From: Brevinematales bacterium
GTDB lineage: Bacteria > Spirochaetota > Brevinematia > Brevinematales > GWF1-51-8
Reading direction: 5' to 3'
Assembly: GCA_020059465.1 (NCBI GenBank)
Contig: JAGVBZ010000032.1
Location: forward strand, 1-64,000
Length of the DNA: 64,000 nucleotides
Position 1 is the stretch's first letter. Every line of letters starts with the position of its first letter. The translations under genes and the position numbers were made by a program. Below, piece after piece: positions 1-8,407 of the stretch. The notes under the pieces were generated by a model. The model was given only the letters and a program-made list of their open reading frames with translations, did no database searches and was not told the DNA's origin.

Positions 1-888
1 TCTGTATTCAAAACGGTGTGTCGCGAGATTAAATTTCGAGGCCATCCCGAAAAGGAGGCTCATCGTCTCTTTTTTCAGGTTCGGGTCGCCTTTTTCCCAG
101 CTACAGTAAGGATGGCAAAAATAGGATTTCATTTCTAACTCATGGTTTACTCGCATATGAAACCTGTTTTCAATCCCGTTATCGTATGTGCTTGTCTTCC
201 TGAAACTTTTCGGAAAAACGACTAACGACTTTTTCATCGCTAGAAATTTTTCTTCCGCGTTATTTCTGGAGACTTTTTTCAGTCTCGCCAATCCACCCCT
301 TCTCTCTACAGATGTACATACGCAGGATTTTCCTTTTTTCCCCTCCAACGTGTCGGTTTCCCAATGCCCGAACTCGGTTCTATTATTAATCTCCTTTGTC
401 CTCTCTTCGATGCTAATTCTTTCAGGTATATTCAGTTGCCTCGAACTCGCCGGCTGTCCTTTCTTCTTCCTCACTTTCCTTCTCTGCGGTAGATAAGGAA
501 TCAATTTCTTGTCTTCCCGGTAGATGTACTGATAAATCGTTTCATGACTGACATTGCTTTGATACTCGATTTTCAGCCGTCCCGATATTTGTTCAGGCGA
601 CCAGCCGAGTTTAATCTTCTCGCAAACATAATCACGGATGCCCTGTTTGTCTAACTCGCTTTTCCGTTTGGCGGCGCTCCGAACCCTCTCTTGATAATAC
701 CGTTGCGCTGCGTCGGGATTATACTCCGGTTGAAATACTTTCCATCGATTCCTTTCAAGTTCACGGCTGATCGTCGAAGGATGCCGTTTTAAATTTTCGG
801 CTATCTTATTAGGTTTCATCCCGTTTTTCCGATGAATAAATATTCGGGTTCTTTCTTCATAACTTAAATGCTTATAATTGTGCGACAC
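1..888 (-). CDS. IS30-family transposase, start present, 3' end off the window
   Basis: Translating the minus strand from a GTG at 888 gives 296 codons without a stop down to base 1, so the gene continues past the left edge. The N-terminus (SHNYKHLSYEERTRIF) and a helix-turn-helix with PSTISREL at residues 37-44 are typical of IS30 transposases, which bind the element ends and cut and join DNA with a DDE active site. Two core blocks are clear: GHWETDT (174-180) and TYDNG (234-238). The HPYCSWEKG block (259-267) follows. After residue 267 (base 88) the expected ENTNG-like block carrying the catalytic Glu is not recognisable, so the element may be truncated or rearranged there. Family call is secure; intactness is doubtful. 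Confidence 0.88.
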   Translation of the reverse strand, partial: MSHNYKHLSYEERTRIFIHRKNGMKPNKIAENLKRHPSTISRELERNRWKVFQPEYNPDAAQRYYQERVRSAAKRKSELDKQGIRDYVCEKIKLGWSPEQISGRLKIEYQSNVSHETIYQYIYREDKKLIPYLPQRRKVRKKKGQPASSRQLNIPERISIEERTKEINNRTEFGHWETDTLEGKKGKSCVCTSVERRGGLARLKKVSRNNAEEKFLAMKKSLVVFPKSFRKTSTYDNGIENRFHMRVNHELEMKSYFCHPYCSWEKGDPNLKKETMSLLFGMASKFNLATHRFEYR

Positions 889-965
889 CTTCTACCTTCC
901 TTAATCAGTTTTGTTGTGATTACTGATTATCGGTTTTTGGTGTTGCACTTATTTTTTGAATCTAC
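1..965 (-). mobile_element. IS30-type insertion sequence, partial
   Basis: The transposase frame plus its upstream flank. Just upstream of the GTG start, at about 940-965, the plus strand reads GTGTTGCACTTATTTTTT followed by GAATCTAC. This resembles the terminal inverted repeats of IS30-family elements and is taken as the outer end. The other end lies outside the window, so neither the matching repeat nor a target duplication can be checked. Confidence 0.65.
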
Positions 966-999
966 AAGAACGAATAGTGAAAAAGTTTTATTTTTGAAT

Positions 1000-1028
1000 T
1001 TGACAAAATGCTGAAAATAATCTAAATT
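1000..1028 (+). promoter_or_regulatory. sigma70-type promoter for tRNA-Ser (and probably the repressor gene)
   Basis: TTGACA at 1000-1005 and TAAATT at 1023-1028 are separated by exactly 17 bases. The tRNA begins 14 bases after the -10 hexamer. Confidence 0.7.
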
Positions 1029-1042
1029 ATGTACCGAATTTT

Positions 1043-1127
<85 letters not shown>

Positions 1128-1148
1128 TATTTAATAAGGGAGATGTAT

Positions 1149-1814
1149 ATGAATATCCGGGAAAGATTTAGAAAAGTCAGAAAACGTTTAGGCCTGAAAC
1201 AGGCTGAGATCGGAAAGGTTCTGGATTTATCTCAGGATGCTATCAGCGCGATCGAGACCGGCAGAAACAAACCCACACTCGATGTCCTGTCTATTCTGTA
1301 TAACAATTATGATGTCAATGTGGAATGGATGCTGACAGGAAACGGAACGATGTTCCTGAACGGGATAGGCGAGGATGAGGGAAGCACAGAAAAGAAGCAG
1401 GCGGCGATCTATATTCCTGTTGTCGGCGCGAAGGTTTCGAGGGAATATGGAACGGTGTTTGAAAATGCTGAGATCACGATTGAAGAGTATTTTCCGTTAT
1501 CGGGAAAGGTATTGAACTCTTTTCCCGTTGATAAAATAAAGGCATTCCACATCGTTTCGGATATACTTTATCCCTTTCTTTCAGCCGGGGATTATGTAGT
1601 ATTTATCGAAGAATTCCGGCCGAAGACCGACGGGATATATATTGTGAATAAATCCGGCGTATTATCGGCGCAGAGGATTATCTACCGTACCGACGGGGGA
1701 ATTGTCATCAGCCCGGATAACCAGAAATACCCTCCCGAAGAGATTTCATCGCAGGACGCGGGAAAAGTGATTATTGCCGGAAAAGTGGTTTCCAAACTCC
1801 AGAGTATTCTCTAA
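1149..1814 (+). CDS. HTH repressor with LexA/CI-like S24 domain lacking the catalytic dyad
   Basis: A 221-residue protein. Residues 1-60 form an XRE/Cro-type helix-turn-helix ([21 protein letters not shown]), followed by the WMLTGNG segment common in such repressors. Residues 88-221 match the S24 (LexA/CI C-terminal) fold. In this family a Ser in a GDSM-like motif and a Lys carry out self-cleavage. Here the aligned segment is [13 protein letters not shown] (136-148), with Ile139 at the Ser position, and Gln175 in LSAQRI sits at the Lys position. The usual Ala-Gly cleavage site is not visible either. I infer a dimerising regulator that does not cleave itself. The start ATG at 1149 was chosen because AGGGAG at 1137-1142 is well spaced; an upstream in-frame ATG at 1086 lies inside the tRNA. 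Converges on ribBA with 3 bases between. Confidence 0.85.
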   Translation: MNIRERFRKVRKRLGLKQAEIGKVLDLSQDAISAIETGRNKPTLDVLSILYNNYDVNVEWMLTGNGTMFLNGIGEDEGSTEKKQAAIYIPVVGAKVSREYGTVFENAEITIEEYFPLSGKVLNSFPVDKIKAFHIVSDILYPFLSAGDYVVFIEEFRPKTDGIYIVNKSGVLSAQRIIYRTDGGIVISPDNQKYPPEEISSQDAGKVIIAGKVVSKLQSIL

Positions 1815-1817
1815 TTC

Positions 1818-3035
1818 CTAATCGTTGTGATTGAACATGTGCCCCATTTTTTCTTCCTTTGTGCGCAGATACTTTTCGTTATGCGGATTGGGCTCAATTT
1901 CTATCGATACCCGCTCGACAATCTCAAGCCCGAACCCCTCCAGAGCGTGAGTTTTTGTGGGATTGTTTGTAAGCAGGCGAATTCTGCTGATCCCCAGATC
2001 TTTGAGTATCAACGCACCGACGCCGTAGTTCCGCAGATCCGGGGCGAATCCCAGATGCAGATTGGCTTCGACCGTGTCAAGTCCCTGATCCTGAAGGGCG
2101 TAGGCCTTGATTTTGTTCAGCAATCCTATTCCGCGCCCTTCCTGTCGCATATATAGTACTAATCCGGCGCCCTCCTTGTCGATCATCTGCAGCGCTGAAT
2201 GAAGCTGATCGCCGCAGTCGCAACGGAGAGAGCCTAATATATCCCCGGTGAAGCATTCGGAATGTACGCGGACTAATACGTCCTTCTTTTTGGAAAAATC
2301 TCCTTTTATGATAGCCATATGCTGATAGCTGTCCAAGTCGTTTTCATACATAATGATACGGAAATCGCCGTAAATAGTCGGAAGTTTCGCTTCTGCTTCG
2401 CGCCAGATATGGGTTTCGTGCTTGCGGCGGTGCTCGATGATCTGTGCGACCGATATAATCTTCAACCCGTGTTTTTTAGCGAAGCCGATAAGCTCCGGGA
2501 GACGCGCCATACTGCCGTCGTCGTTCAATATTTCACAGATACATCCTACTGGCGTCAATCCCGCCAGGGTCAGCAGATCGACAGTCGCCTCGGTATGCCC
2601 TGCGCGTTTTAGTACGCCTCCGTTCTGGGCCTTGAGGGGAAACACATGCCCCGGTTTCTCGAAGTCGCCGGGCAGGGATTTTTTATCGGCGAGACGGTTC
2701 AATGTGAGCGCACGGTCGGAAGCTGATATCCCAGTCGCCGTATCTTTATGGTCGACCGATACCGTGAACGCGGTCCCCCATTTTTCGTTGGGATGGTCGA
2801 TCATGATATTCAGGCCGAGATGCTCGGTAAACATGGCGGGCATCGGGGCGCAGAGAAGTCCGCGGGCTTCCTTGATGATAAAGTTTATTTTTTCGGGCGT
2901 TGCCAATTCGGCGGCCATCACCACATCGCCCTCGTTTTCGCGGTCTTCGTCGTCGACAATGACGATTATTTCACCCTTCTGTATCGCGTGTATCGCTTCA
3001 TCGAATGTGTTGAAATTCTTTTTATCGACCGCCAT
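1818..3035 (-). CDS. ribBA: bifunctional 3,4-dihydroxy-2-butanone 4-phosphate synthase / GTP cyclohydrolase II
   Basis: A 405-residue cytoplasmic enzyme that catalyses both entry reactions of riboflavin synthesis: ribulose 5-phosphate to dihydroxybutanone phosphate (RibB, residues about 5-205) and GTP to the diaminopyrimidine precursor (RibA, about 210-400). The RibB active-site stretch [17 protein letters not shown] is intact, as are [11 protein letters not shown] and the RibA zinc-binding block with three cysteines, [29 protein letters not shown] appears as [13 protein letters not shown]. The length is normal for the fusion. It stands alone on the minus strand and is divergent from the aminopeptidase gene, with 116 bases between. 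No FMN riboswitch fits in that space. Confidence 0.97.
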   Translation of the reverse strand: MAVDKKNFNTFDEAIHAIQKGEIIVIVDDEDRENEGDVVMAAELATPEKINFIIKEARGLLCAPMPAMFTEHLGLNIMIDHPNEKWGTAFTVSVDHKDTATGISASDRALTLNRLADKKSLPGDFEKPGHVFPLKAQNGGVLKRAGHTEATVDLLTLAGLTPVGCICEILNDDGSMARLPELIGFAKKHGLKIISVAQIIEHRRKHETHIWREAEAKLPTIYGDFRIIMYENDLDSYQHMAIIKGDFSKKKDVLVRVHSECFTGDILGSLRCDCGDQLHSALQMIDKEGAGLVLYMRQEGRGIGLLNKIKAYALQDQGLDTVEANLHLGFAPDLRNYGVGALILKDLGISRIRLLTNNPTKTHALEGFGLEIVERVSIEIEPNPHNEKYLRTKEEKMGHMFNHND

Positions 3036-3059
3036 AGCTGTCCCCTAAATGTTTCGATA

Positions 3060-3065
3060 ATTATA
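3060..3065 (-). promoter_or_regulatory. ribBA: putative -10 element for ribBA
   Basis: The minus strand reads TATAAT here, 25-30 bases upstream of the ribBA start. No convincing -35 hexamer is seen 16-18 bases further upstream, so this is tentative. Confidence 0.4.
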
Positions 3066-3101
3066 CATCACCTTGGAAAAAAAATAAATATTCCTCTCAA
3101 A

Positions 3102-3130
3102 TTGACAAATAAGGAAAAGGTCTATAGAAT
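3102..3130 (+). promoter_or_regulatory. sigma70-type promoter for the aminopeptidase operon
   Basis: TTGACA (3102-3107), a 17-base spacer, then TAGAAT (3125-3130). It is followed by an AAGGAGG ribosome-binding site and the ATG at 3152. Confidence 0.8.
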
Positions 3131-3151
3131 AATTCCCTTAAGGAGGATACA

Positions 3152-4558
3152 ATGGGAGAAGAAGTTAAATCCAAATATGCGTATGAACGGGAAAGCTCGT
3201 GGAAGAAAGTTACCGAGCCGGAACGTCGAAAAATAGATGATTTTGCCTCGGACTATAAAAAATTCATGAACTCCTGTAAGACCGAGAGGCTGTGCGTAAA
3301 ATACCTTGAGAAAGAAGCCGTATCGTTGGGGTTTAAAGACTTAGCCGACGCCAAACCTGTTCCGGGCGAGCGGTTTCTGATAAAAAACGGGAATAAAAAT
3401 ATCATTCTCGTCGTTCTCGGAAAACAGCCCCCGACTCAGGGGATCAACTTTATCGCCTCCCATCTCGATTCGCCGCGTCTCGATCTGAAGCCGATGCCGC
3501 TGATCGAAGAGAACAACCTTGCGATGCTGAAAACACACTATTACGGTGGGATAAAAAAGTACCACTGGGTAAATATTCCGCTGTCCCTTCACGGTACGGT
3601 CGTCCGTAAGGACGGTTCCACAGTCGATATCAGCATCGGGGAGGAAGAGAACGACCCGGTATTCGTCATCACCGATCTTATGATCCACCTCGCGCAAAAG
3701 GCGCAGGGCGATAAGAAACTTCTCGAGGGGATCGAAGGGGAAAATCTGACCCTCCTCGCGGGCAGTATTCCTGTTGAAAATAAGGACATCAAGGAAAAAG
3801 TGAAGGAAATGGCGCTTACGAAGCTGAACGAAATGTACGGAATGATCGAGGAAGATTTCGTCTCGGCGGAAATAGAAGTGGTTCCCGCTCTGAAGGCGAA
3901 GGACGTCGGGTTCGATAGGGGGATGGTCGGCGCGTACGGGCATGACGACCGCGCATGCAGTTATCCCGCGTTCCGTTCCATCGTCGATTTCGAGGGAATC
4001 CCTGAAAAGACGCTTCTCGTCTTCCTTGTCGATAAAGAGGAGATCGGTTCTTACGGTATCAGCGGTATCCGTTCCCGCCACTTCCAGAATGCGCTCACAC
4101 GGATACACGAAGTTTACGGGAGCGAATGCCGTCAATCCGATCTGCGCGATATATTGGAGAATTCATGCTGTATCTCCGGCGATGTCGGCGGAGTGGTCGA
4201 CCCCATGTACCCTCAGGTGAACGATATGTACAACGCGGCGAAGCTGGGGTACGGGATAATCCTTGAGAAGTATACCGGTTCGCGCGGAAAGTCAGGGGCG
4301 AGCGACGCGTCGGCGGAATATATGGGCAAGGTTCGTAAGATATTTAACGATAACGGGATCGTCTGGCAGCCGGGTACGCTCGGTAAGGTGGACGAGGGCG
4401 GGGGCGGCACTGTCGCGGCATATATCGCCGATCTCGGCATTCAGGTAGTCGATTGCGGCGTCGGGGTGCTCGGCATGCATTCCCCCTATGAGGTGATCAG
4501 CAAAGCAGATCATTTTCAGACCTATAAAGCATATATGTCGTTCCTGAAGGACGCGTGA
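3152..4558 (+). CDS. M18-family metalloaminopeptidase
   Basis: A 468-residue protein matching M18 (aspartyl aminopeptidase-type) enzymes, which remove N-terminal residues from peptides using two metal ions. Visible landmarks are the first metal ligand block SHLDSPRLDLK (about residues 112-122), HYYGGIKKYHWVNIPLSLHG (about 135-155), GHDDRACS (about 265), the catalytic/metal acid block DKEEIGSYG (about 294-302), SGDVGGVVDP and the C-terminal GMHSPYE histidine. The ATG follows a strong AAGGAGG site. It heads a plus-strand unit in which the next gene starts 7 bases after its stop. The natural substrate preference within M18 cannot be told from sequence. Confidence 0.93.
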   Translation: MGEEVKSKYAYERESSWKKVTEPERRKIDDFASDYKKFMNSCKTERLCVKYLEKEAVSLGFKDLADAKPVPGERFLIKNGNKNIILVVLGKQPPTQGINFIASHLDSPRLDLKPMPLIEENNLAMLKTHYYGGIKKYHWVNIPLSLHGTVVRKDGSTVDISIGEEENDPVFVITDLMIHLAQKAQGDKKLLEGIEGENLTLLAGSIPVENKDIKEKVKEMALTKLNEMYGMIEEDFVSAEIEVVPALKAKDVGFDRGMVGAYGHDDRACSYPAFRSIVDFEGIPEKTLLVFLVDKEEIGSYGISGIRSRHFQNALTRIHEVYGSECRQSDLRDILENSCCISGDVGGVVDPMYPQVNDMYNAAKLGYGIILEKYTGSRGKSGASDASAEYMGKVRKIFNDNGIVWQPGTLGKVDEGGGGTVAAYIADLGIQVVDCGVGVLGMHSPYEVISKADHFQTYKAYMSFLKDA

Positions 4559-4565
4559 GGTAAGT

Positions 4566-5117
4566 ATGAAAAATAAACAATTGTTTCCCCTGATTCTGAT
4601 AGCGGCGGCGCTGGCTTCCTGTTCGGCGGAATGGAAAACGGAGGTGTCGTTCTACGGCTTCTCGCTGGGTGAACAGTACTCCGATTCGCTCTCGCGCCTG
4701 CAGAATATGGCAAAAACCGGACAGATCAGCAATATACTGATGCCGGGATACTCGTTCGTAGATTCGCGGGTGATGTTCTACCCGCTTCCGAGCCTAGGTG
4801 ACCTCGCGGGAGTTAAGGAGGCGGGGCTGGAGTTTGTTGGCTCGGTCTCCCATCACAAGTCCTATCTGGTGGAGATTGATTTCACCTTCGATACGAATCA
4901 GGCATCGTCGAAGAAAATAACGAGTCTATTGAACGGATTTTCGTTTCTTTCTAACACCGTGCAGAAGTATAATCTTTTCACGGAGTCGAACAGTTACTAT
5001 GTCTTCACTAATAAATCTCTGGATATCGAGGCTAAACATACCGTAATAAGCAATAACCAGCGTTTGGTAATCGTTTACTGGAGCTGCATTCTCTATATCC
5101 AGGAACACGAGCAGTAA
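4566..5117 (+). CDS. putative lipoprotein, function unknown
   Basis: A 183-residue protein whose start (MKNKQLFPLILIAAALASC) is a lipoprotein signal peptide with lipobox LASC and Cys19 as the lipidation site. It is probably anchored in the inner or outer membrane. The rest has short beta-prone segments, including YGFSLGEQYSDSLSRLQNM, and no motif I recognise. The arrangement (signal, then a GFSLGE/YSDSL segment) recalls small exported proteins carrying a WGMxxxEVKK-like motif such as the one at 15861, but that is a loose resemblance. It sits between the aminopeptidase and a radical SAM gene, with the next start 2 bases downstream. Confidence 0.75.
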   Translation: MKNKQLFPLILIAAALASCSAEWKTEVSFYGFSLGEQYSDSLSRLQNMAKTGQISNILMPGYSFVDSRVMFYPLPSLGDLAGVKEAGLEFVGSVSHHKSYLVEIDFTFDTNQASSKKITSLLNGFSFLSNTVQKYNLFTESNSYYVFTNKSLDIEAKHTVISNNQRLVIVYWSCILYIQEHEQ

Positions 5118-5119
5118 GG

Positions 5120-6091
5120 ATGTATCGTTATATATACGGCCCTGTTCCCTCACGACGTCTGGGAATCTCGCTCGGTATCGACATGGTTCCGCATAAAACA
5201 TGCACGCTCGACTGCGTTTACTGCGAATGCGGGGGTACGACCGACCTGACTGTCGAACGCACGGAATACTATCCCATCCGAGAAATACTTGGCGAACTCA
5301 GGGATTACCTTTCTAAAAACCCCGCCCCGGAATACGTGAGCCTTTCCGGCTCCGGGGAACCGACACTCAACTCGGGTATCGGCGAACTGATTACAATTTT
5401 TAAAAATGAATATCCGGGTATCCCGCTCGCCGTCCTGACCAACGGGACGCTCCTGTACCGGAAGGATGTGCGCGGCGAGATACTCGCTTCCGACTTGGTG
5501 CTTCCGTCGCTTGATTCCGCATGCGCGGGAGGGTTCGGGAGTATCGATAAGCCTGACGCGAAACTCGACCTGAACGCTATTATCGCGGGGATAACATTAT
5601 TCCGTGACGAGTTCAAGGCGACGTCTCCCGCGAAACAGGTCTGGCTTGAAATATTTATCGTAGAAGGCATCAATACTACTCCGGAAGAAATATCCGCGTT
5701 GAAGGGCGCGATCGCGAAAATACGCCCCGACCGTGTCCAGCTCAATTCGCTTGACCGCCCGGGTACGGAGACGCGGCTGAAAGCTCCCCCGATGAGCCTG
5801 ATGGAGCGCGTCCGGGACGAACTCGATCCCGGCGACGGAACATGGATTGTCGAAATAGTCATGAAGTATAAAAACCGTACCGAGATCGCCTCATACCGGA
5901 AGGAGAACGAACTTTCCATTGTCGAGGCGATTTCCCGGAGGCCGCTTACGACCAGCGATATACACGAGGTGACGGGAATGCATATCCATGAGATCGAGAA
6001 GTATCTCGACGTGCTTGTCCACGATAAAAAGGTCAAGCATGTGATCGGCGACAGAGGGGTATTCTATCAGATTATTCCGGGCGGTAAATAA
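5120..6091 (+). CDS. radical SAM protein with C-terminal winged-helix domain
   Basis: A 323-residue protein. The N-terminal YGPVPSRRLGISLGID and the iron-sulfur cluster motif KTCTLDCVYC (CxxxCxxC, residues about 27-36) identify a radical SAM enzyme of the COG0731-like group, related to the wyosine-base TYW1 family. SLSGSGEPTLN (about 74-84) is the conserved S-adenosylmethionine-binding strand. Residues about 255-323 look like a winged helix (LTTSDIHEVTGMHIHEIEKYLDVL), so nucleic-acid binding is possible. The reaction is unknown. Its stop overlaps the helicase start (TAATG at 6089-6093), pointing to translational coupling. Confidence 0.88.
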   Translation: MYRYIYGPVPSRRLGISLGIDMVPHKTCTLDCVYCECGGTTDLTVERTEYYPIREILGELRDYLSKNPAPEYVSLSGSGEPTLNSGIGELITIFKNEYPGIPLAVLTNGTLLYRKDVRGEILASDLVLPSLDSACAGGFGSIDKPDAKLDLNAIIAGITLFRDEFKATSPAKQVWLEIFIVEGINTTPEEISALKGAIAKIRPDRVQLNSLDRPGTETRLKAPPMSLMERVRDELDPGDGTWIVEIVMKYKNRTEIASYRKENELSIVEAISRRPLTTSDIHEVTGMHIHEIEKYLDVLVHDKKVKHVIGDRGVFYQIIPGGK

Positions 6092-8331
6092 TGGACCCTA
6101 TTCTGGACGGGCTGAACGAAAAACAGCGCGAGGCGGTGCTTGCCGCAGACGGTTCCGTGCTGGTGCTCGCGGGAGCGGGTTCCGGTAAGACGCGCGTTAT
6201 CACTCACCGTTTCGCATACCTCATCCGTGAGAAAAACCTCAAGATGGAGAATATCCTCGCCGTAACGTTTACCAATAAAGCCGCAGGGGAAATGAAGGAA
6301 CGTATCGCGCGATTGACAGGGGAATCCACTTCCCGCGCGTGGGTACGGACATTCCATGCGACCGGCCTTATGATAATCCGCCGCAACCCGGAGACGATCG
6401 GGTATCCTCATAACTTCGTGATCTACGACGCGGACGATTCGAAGGATATCGCAGGCTCCATCATGCATGACCTGAAAATCAATACGACCGTCTATAAGAC
6501 AGGGCCCATCATGCACGCGATTTTCCGCGCGAAGGATAATATGATCACTCCCGGCGAGTACGAGAAGGACGCCGCGACCGAAATCGAAAAGGTTACCGCG
6601 TCGGTATACCGCGAGTACGAGAACCGTCTTCGGGAGAACTTTGCGCTCGATTTTAACGACCTTCTCCTGATGCCGATCCGCATATTCCGCGACAATCCCC
6701 GGCTATTAGAGTATTATCAGGATTTGTGGCGTTATATGATGATCGACGAGTTCCAGGATACCAATATCGCGCAGTTCCAGTTCATGAAACTGGTCGTATC
6801 GCGGGACAGGCATATCTGTGTGGTCGGCGACGACGATCAGTCTATCTACGGGTGGCGCGGCGCGAACATCGAAAACATCTATAAATTCAAGCGCGACTAT
6901 TCCCCGGCGGTCGTCCCGCTCGAGCAGAATTACCGTTCCACCCAGCTCATCCTCGACGCGGCGAACAACGTGGTCAACAAGATCCCCGGCCGGATGGAAA
7001 AACGCCTGTGGACGTCGCGGAGCGGAGGAGAGAAGATCGGGCTGATCGAGACCATGCGCGAGACCGACGAGGCCCGTGTGATCGCCGAAACGGTCAGGGA
7101 GTTATCCGCGAAGTATAAAAACAGCGAGATCGCAATTTTTTACCGTACTAATTCGCAGTCCCGCGTGCTGGAAGAAGCGATGCTCCGCGCGAATATCCCG
7201 TACAGGATTTTCGGCGGGCAGAAGTTCTACGAGCGTAAGGAAATAAAGGACGTGGTCGCATATATCCGCCTCATCATCAATCCGTTCGACCGTCAGGCGT
7301 TCGAGCGGATAGTGAATATTCCCGCGCGCGGCGTGGGGAATGTCGGGCGGCAGAAAATGATCGCGTACGCCAAGGAATCGGGAATTTCCTATGTCGAGTC
7401 GCTGATGAAGTCCGGCGAGGTGAGCGGGATTCAGCGGGAATCGGTGAGGAAACTGAACGATCTGGGGCAGGTCCTATTCGAACTCAACCAGTCGCTGGAG
7501 CAGATTACTCCGACGAATTTTGTGAAGATACTGATTGACTCGATCGAGTATAAAAAATATATCCGCGAATTCGACGAGACCGGCCCCGACCGTTGGGAAA
7601 ACGTAGAGGAATTGGTCAACTCGGTGAAAGAGTTCGAGGAGAGCGGGGATACTTCAGAGAAAAAAACGATTGTCGATTTTATCAACAGTATCACCCTGCA
7701 CGCTGATATCGACGACCTGAAGGAAGAGGAAGAACGCGAGACCGTGTCGCTGATGACTATCCACAACGCCAAGGGGTTGGAGTTCCCGGTGGTATTCATC
7801 TCCGGGGTGAACGACGGACTGATCCCGCATTCCAACTCCCGTCATTCGCCCGAACAGATGGAGGAGGAGCGGAGGCTGTTCTATGTCGCGGTCACGCGCG
7901 CGAAGGATAAGCTTTATATGTCGTTTTCCGGGTCTCGGCTGGTGTACGGCGACCTGATTCCAACGAAACCATCGGTATTCCTGCTCGATATCCCGTCGGA
8001 GCTCTACGACGAAATCCGGACTCATTCCACTTATGAACCGCAGAGGAGAACGCCGGGAAAAGGAGTAGGGAAATTTACTAATCCCCCTGCGGCGCCGAAG
8101 GAAGAACCGGCATATACCTATGAGGGAAAAGTCGGCGGCGCCGAGAAAGGATCGTCCGTATCCGGGATGGACGAGCTGAAGCCCGGCGACAGGGTGCGTC
8201 ACCCGAACCTCGGGGCGGGCACTGTCAAATCGGTATCCGCGAAACTGATGCAGATCGAATTCGATAACTGGGGACTGCGCGCGATGGGCGGCAACTTTCT
8301 GTCCAGCCTCCGTAAAATAGAGGCGAAATAA
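6091..8331 (+). CDS. pcrA: UvrD/PcrA-type superfamily 1 DNA helicase
   Basis: A 746-residue SF1A helicase that unwinds DNA 3'-5' in repair and rescues replication. The motifs occur in order: Q motif region LNEKQREAV, Walker A LAGAGSGKTR (about residues 27-36), TFTNKAAGEM (Ia), DEFQDTN (II), GDDDQSIYGWRGA (III), QNYRS (IV), TIHNAKGLEF (V) and VAVTRAKDKLY (VI). The C-terminal tail (about 660-746) carries a GDRVRHPNLGAGTV segment typical of the PcrA/UvrD C-terminal Tudor-like domain that contacts RNA polymerase. Last gene of the unit that begins at 3152. PcrA versus UvrD naming is arbitrary in this lineage. Confidence 0.96.
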   Translation: MDPILDGLNEKQREAVLAADGSVLVLAGAGSGKTRVITHRFAYLIREKNLKMENILAVTFTNKAAGEMKERIARLTGESTSRAWVRTFHATGLMIIRRNPETIGYPHNFVIYDADDSKDIAGSIMHDLKINTTVYKTGPIMHAIFRAKDNMITPGEYEKDAATEIEKVTASVYREYENRLRENFALDFNDLLLMPIRIFRDNPRLLEYYQDLWRYMMIDEFQDTNIAQFQFMKLVVSRDRHICVVGDDDQSIYGWRGANIENIYKFKRDYSPAVVPLEQNYRSTQLILDAANNVVNKIPGRMEKRLWTSRSGGEKIGLIETMRETDEARVIAETVRELSAKYKNSEIAIFYRTNSQSRVLEEAMLRANIPYRIFGGQKFYERKEIKDVVAYIRLIINPFDRQAFERIVNIPARGVGNVGRQKMIAYAKESGISYVESLMKSGEVSGIQRESVRKLNDLGQVLFELNQSLEQITPTNFVKILIDSIEYKKYIREFDETGPDRWENVEELVNSVKEFEESGDTSEKKTIVDFINSITLHADIDDLKEEEERETVSLMTIHNAKGLEFPVVFISGVNDGLIPHSNSRHSPEQMEEERRLFYVAVTRAKDKLYMSFSGSRLVYGDLIPTKPSVFLLDIPSELYDEIRTHSTYEPQRRTPGKGVGKFTNPPAAPKEEPAYTYEGKVGGAEKGSSVSGMDELKPGDRVRHPNLGAGTVKSVSAKLMQIEFDNWGLRAMGGNFLSSLRKIEAK

Positions 8332-8352
8332 TCTCGCGGTTACTTTCATTGC

Positions 8353-8381
8353 TTGAGAATAACCTGAAAACAGTATAAAAT
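8353..8381 (+). promoter_or_regulatory. gltX: sigma70-type promoter for gltX
   Basis: TTGAGA (8353-8358), a 17-base spacer and TAAAAT (8376-8381). The gltX start lies 27 bases downstream. Confidence 0.6.
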
Positions 8382-8407
8382 ATACCACATTACTAACGGA
8401 GAAAAAC

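Noticed and set aside
3036-3151. FMN riboswitch upstream of ribBA
   Set aside because: Only 116 bases separate ribBA from a divergent promoter, and no RFN-element sequence is seen.
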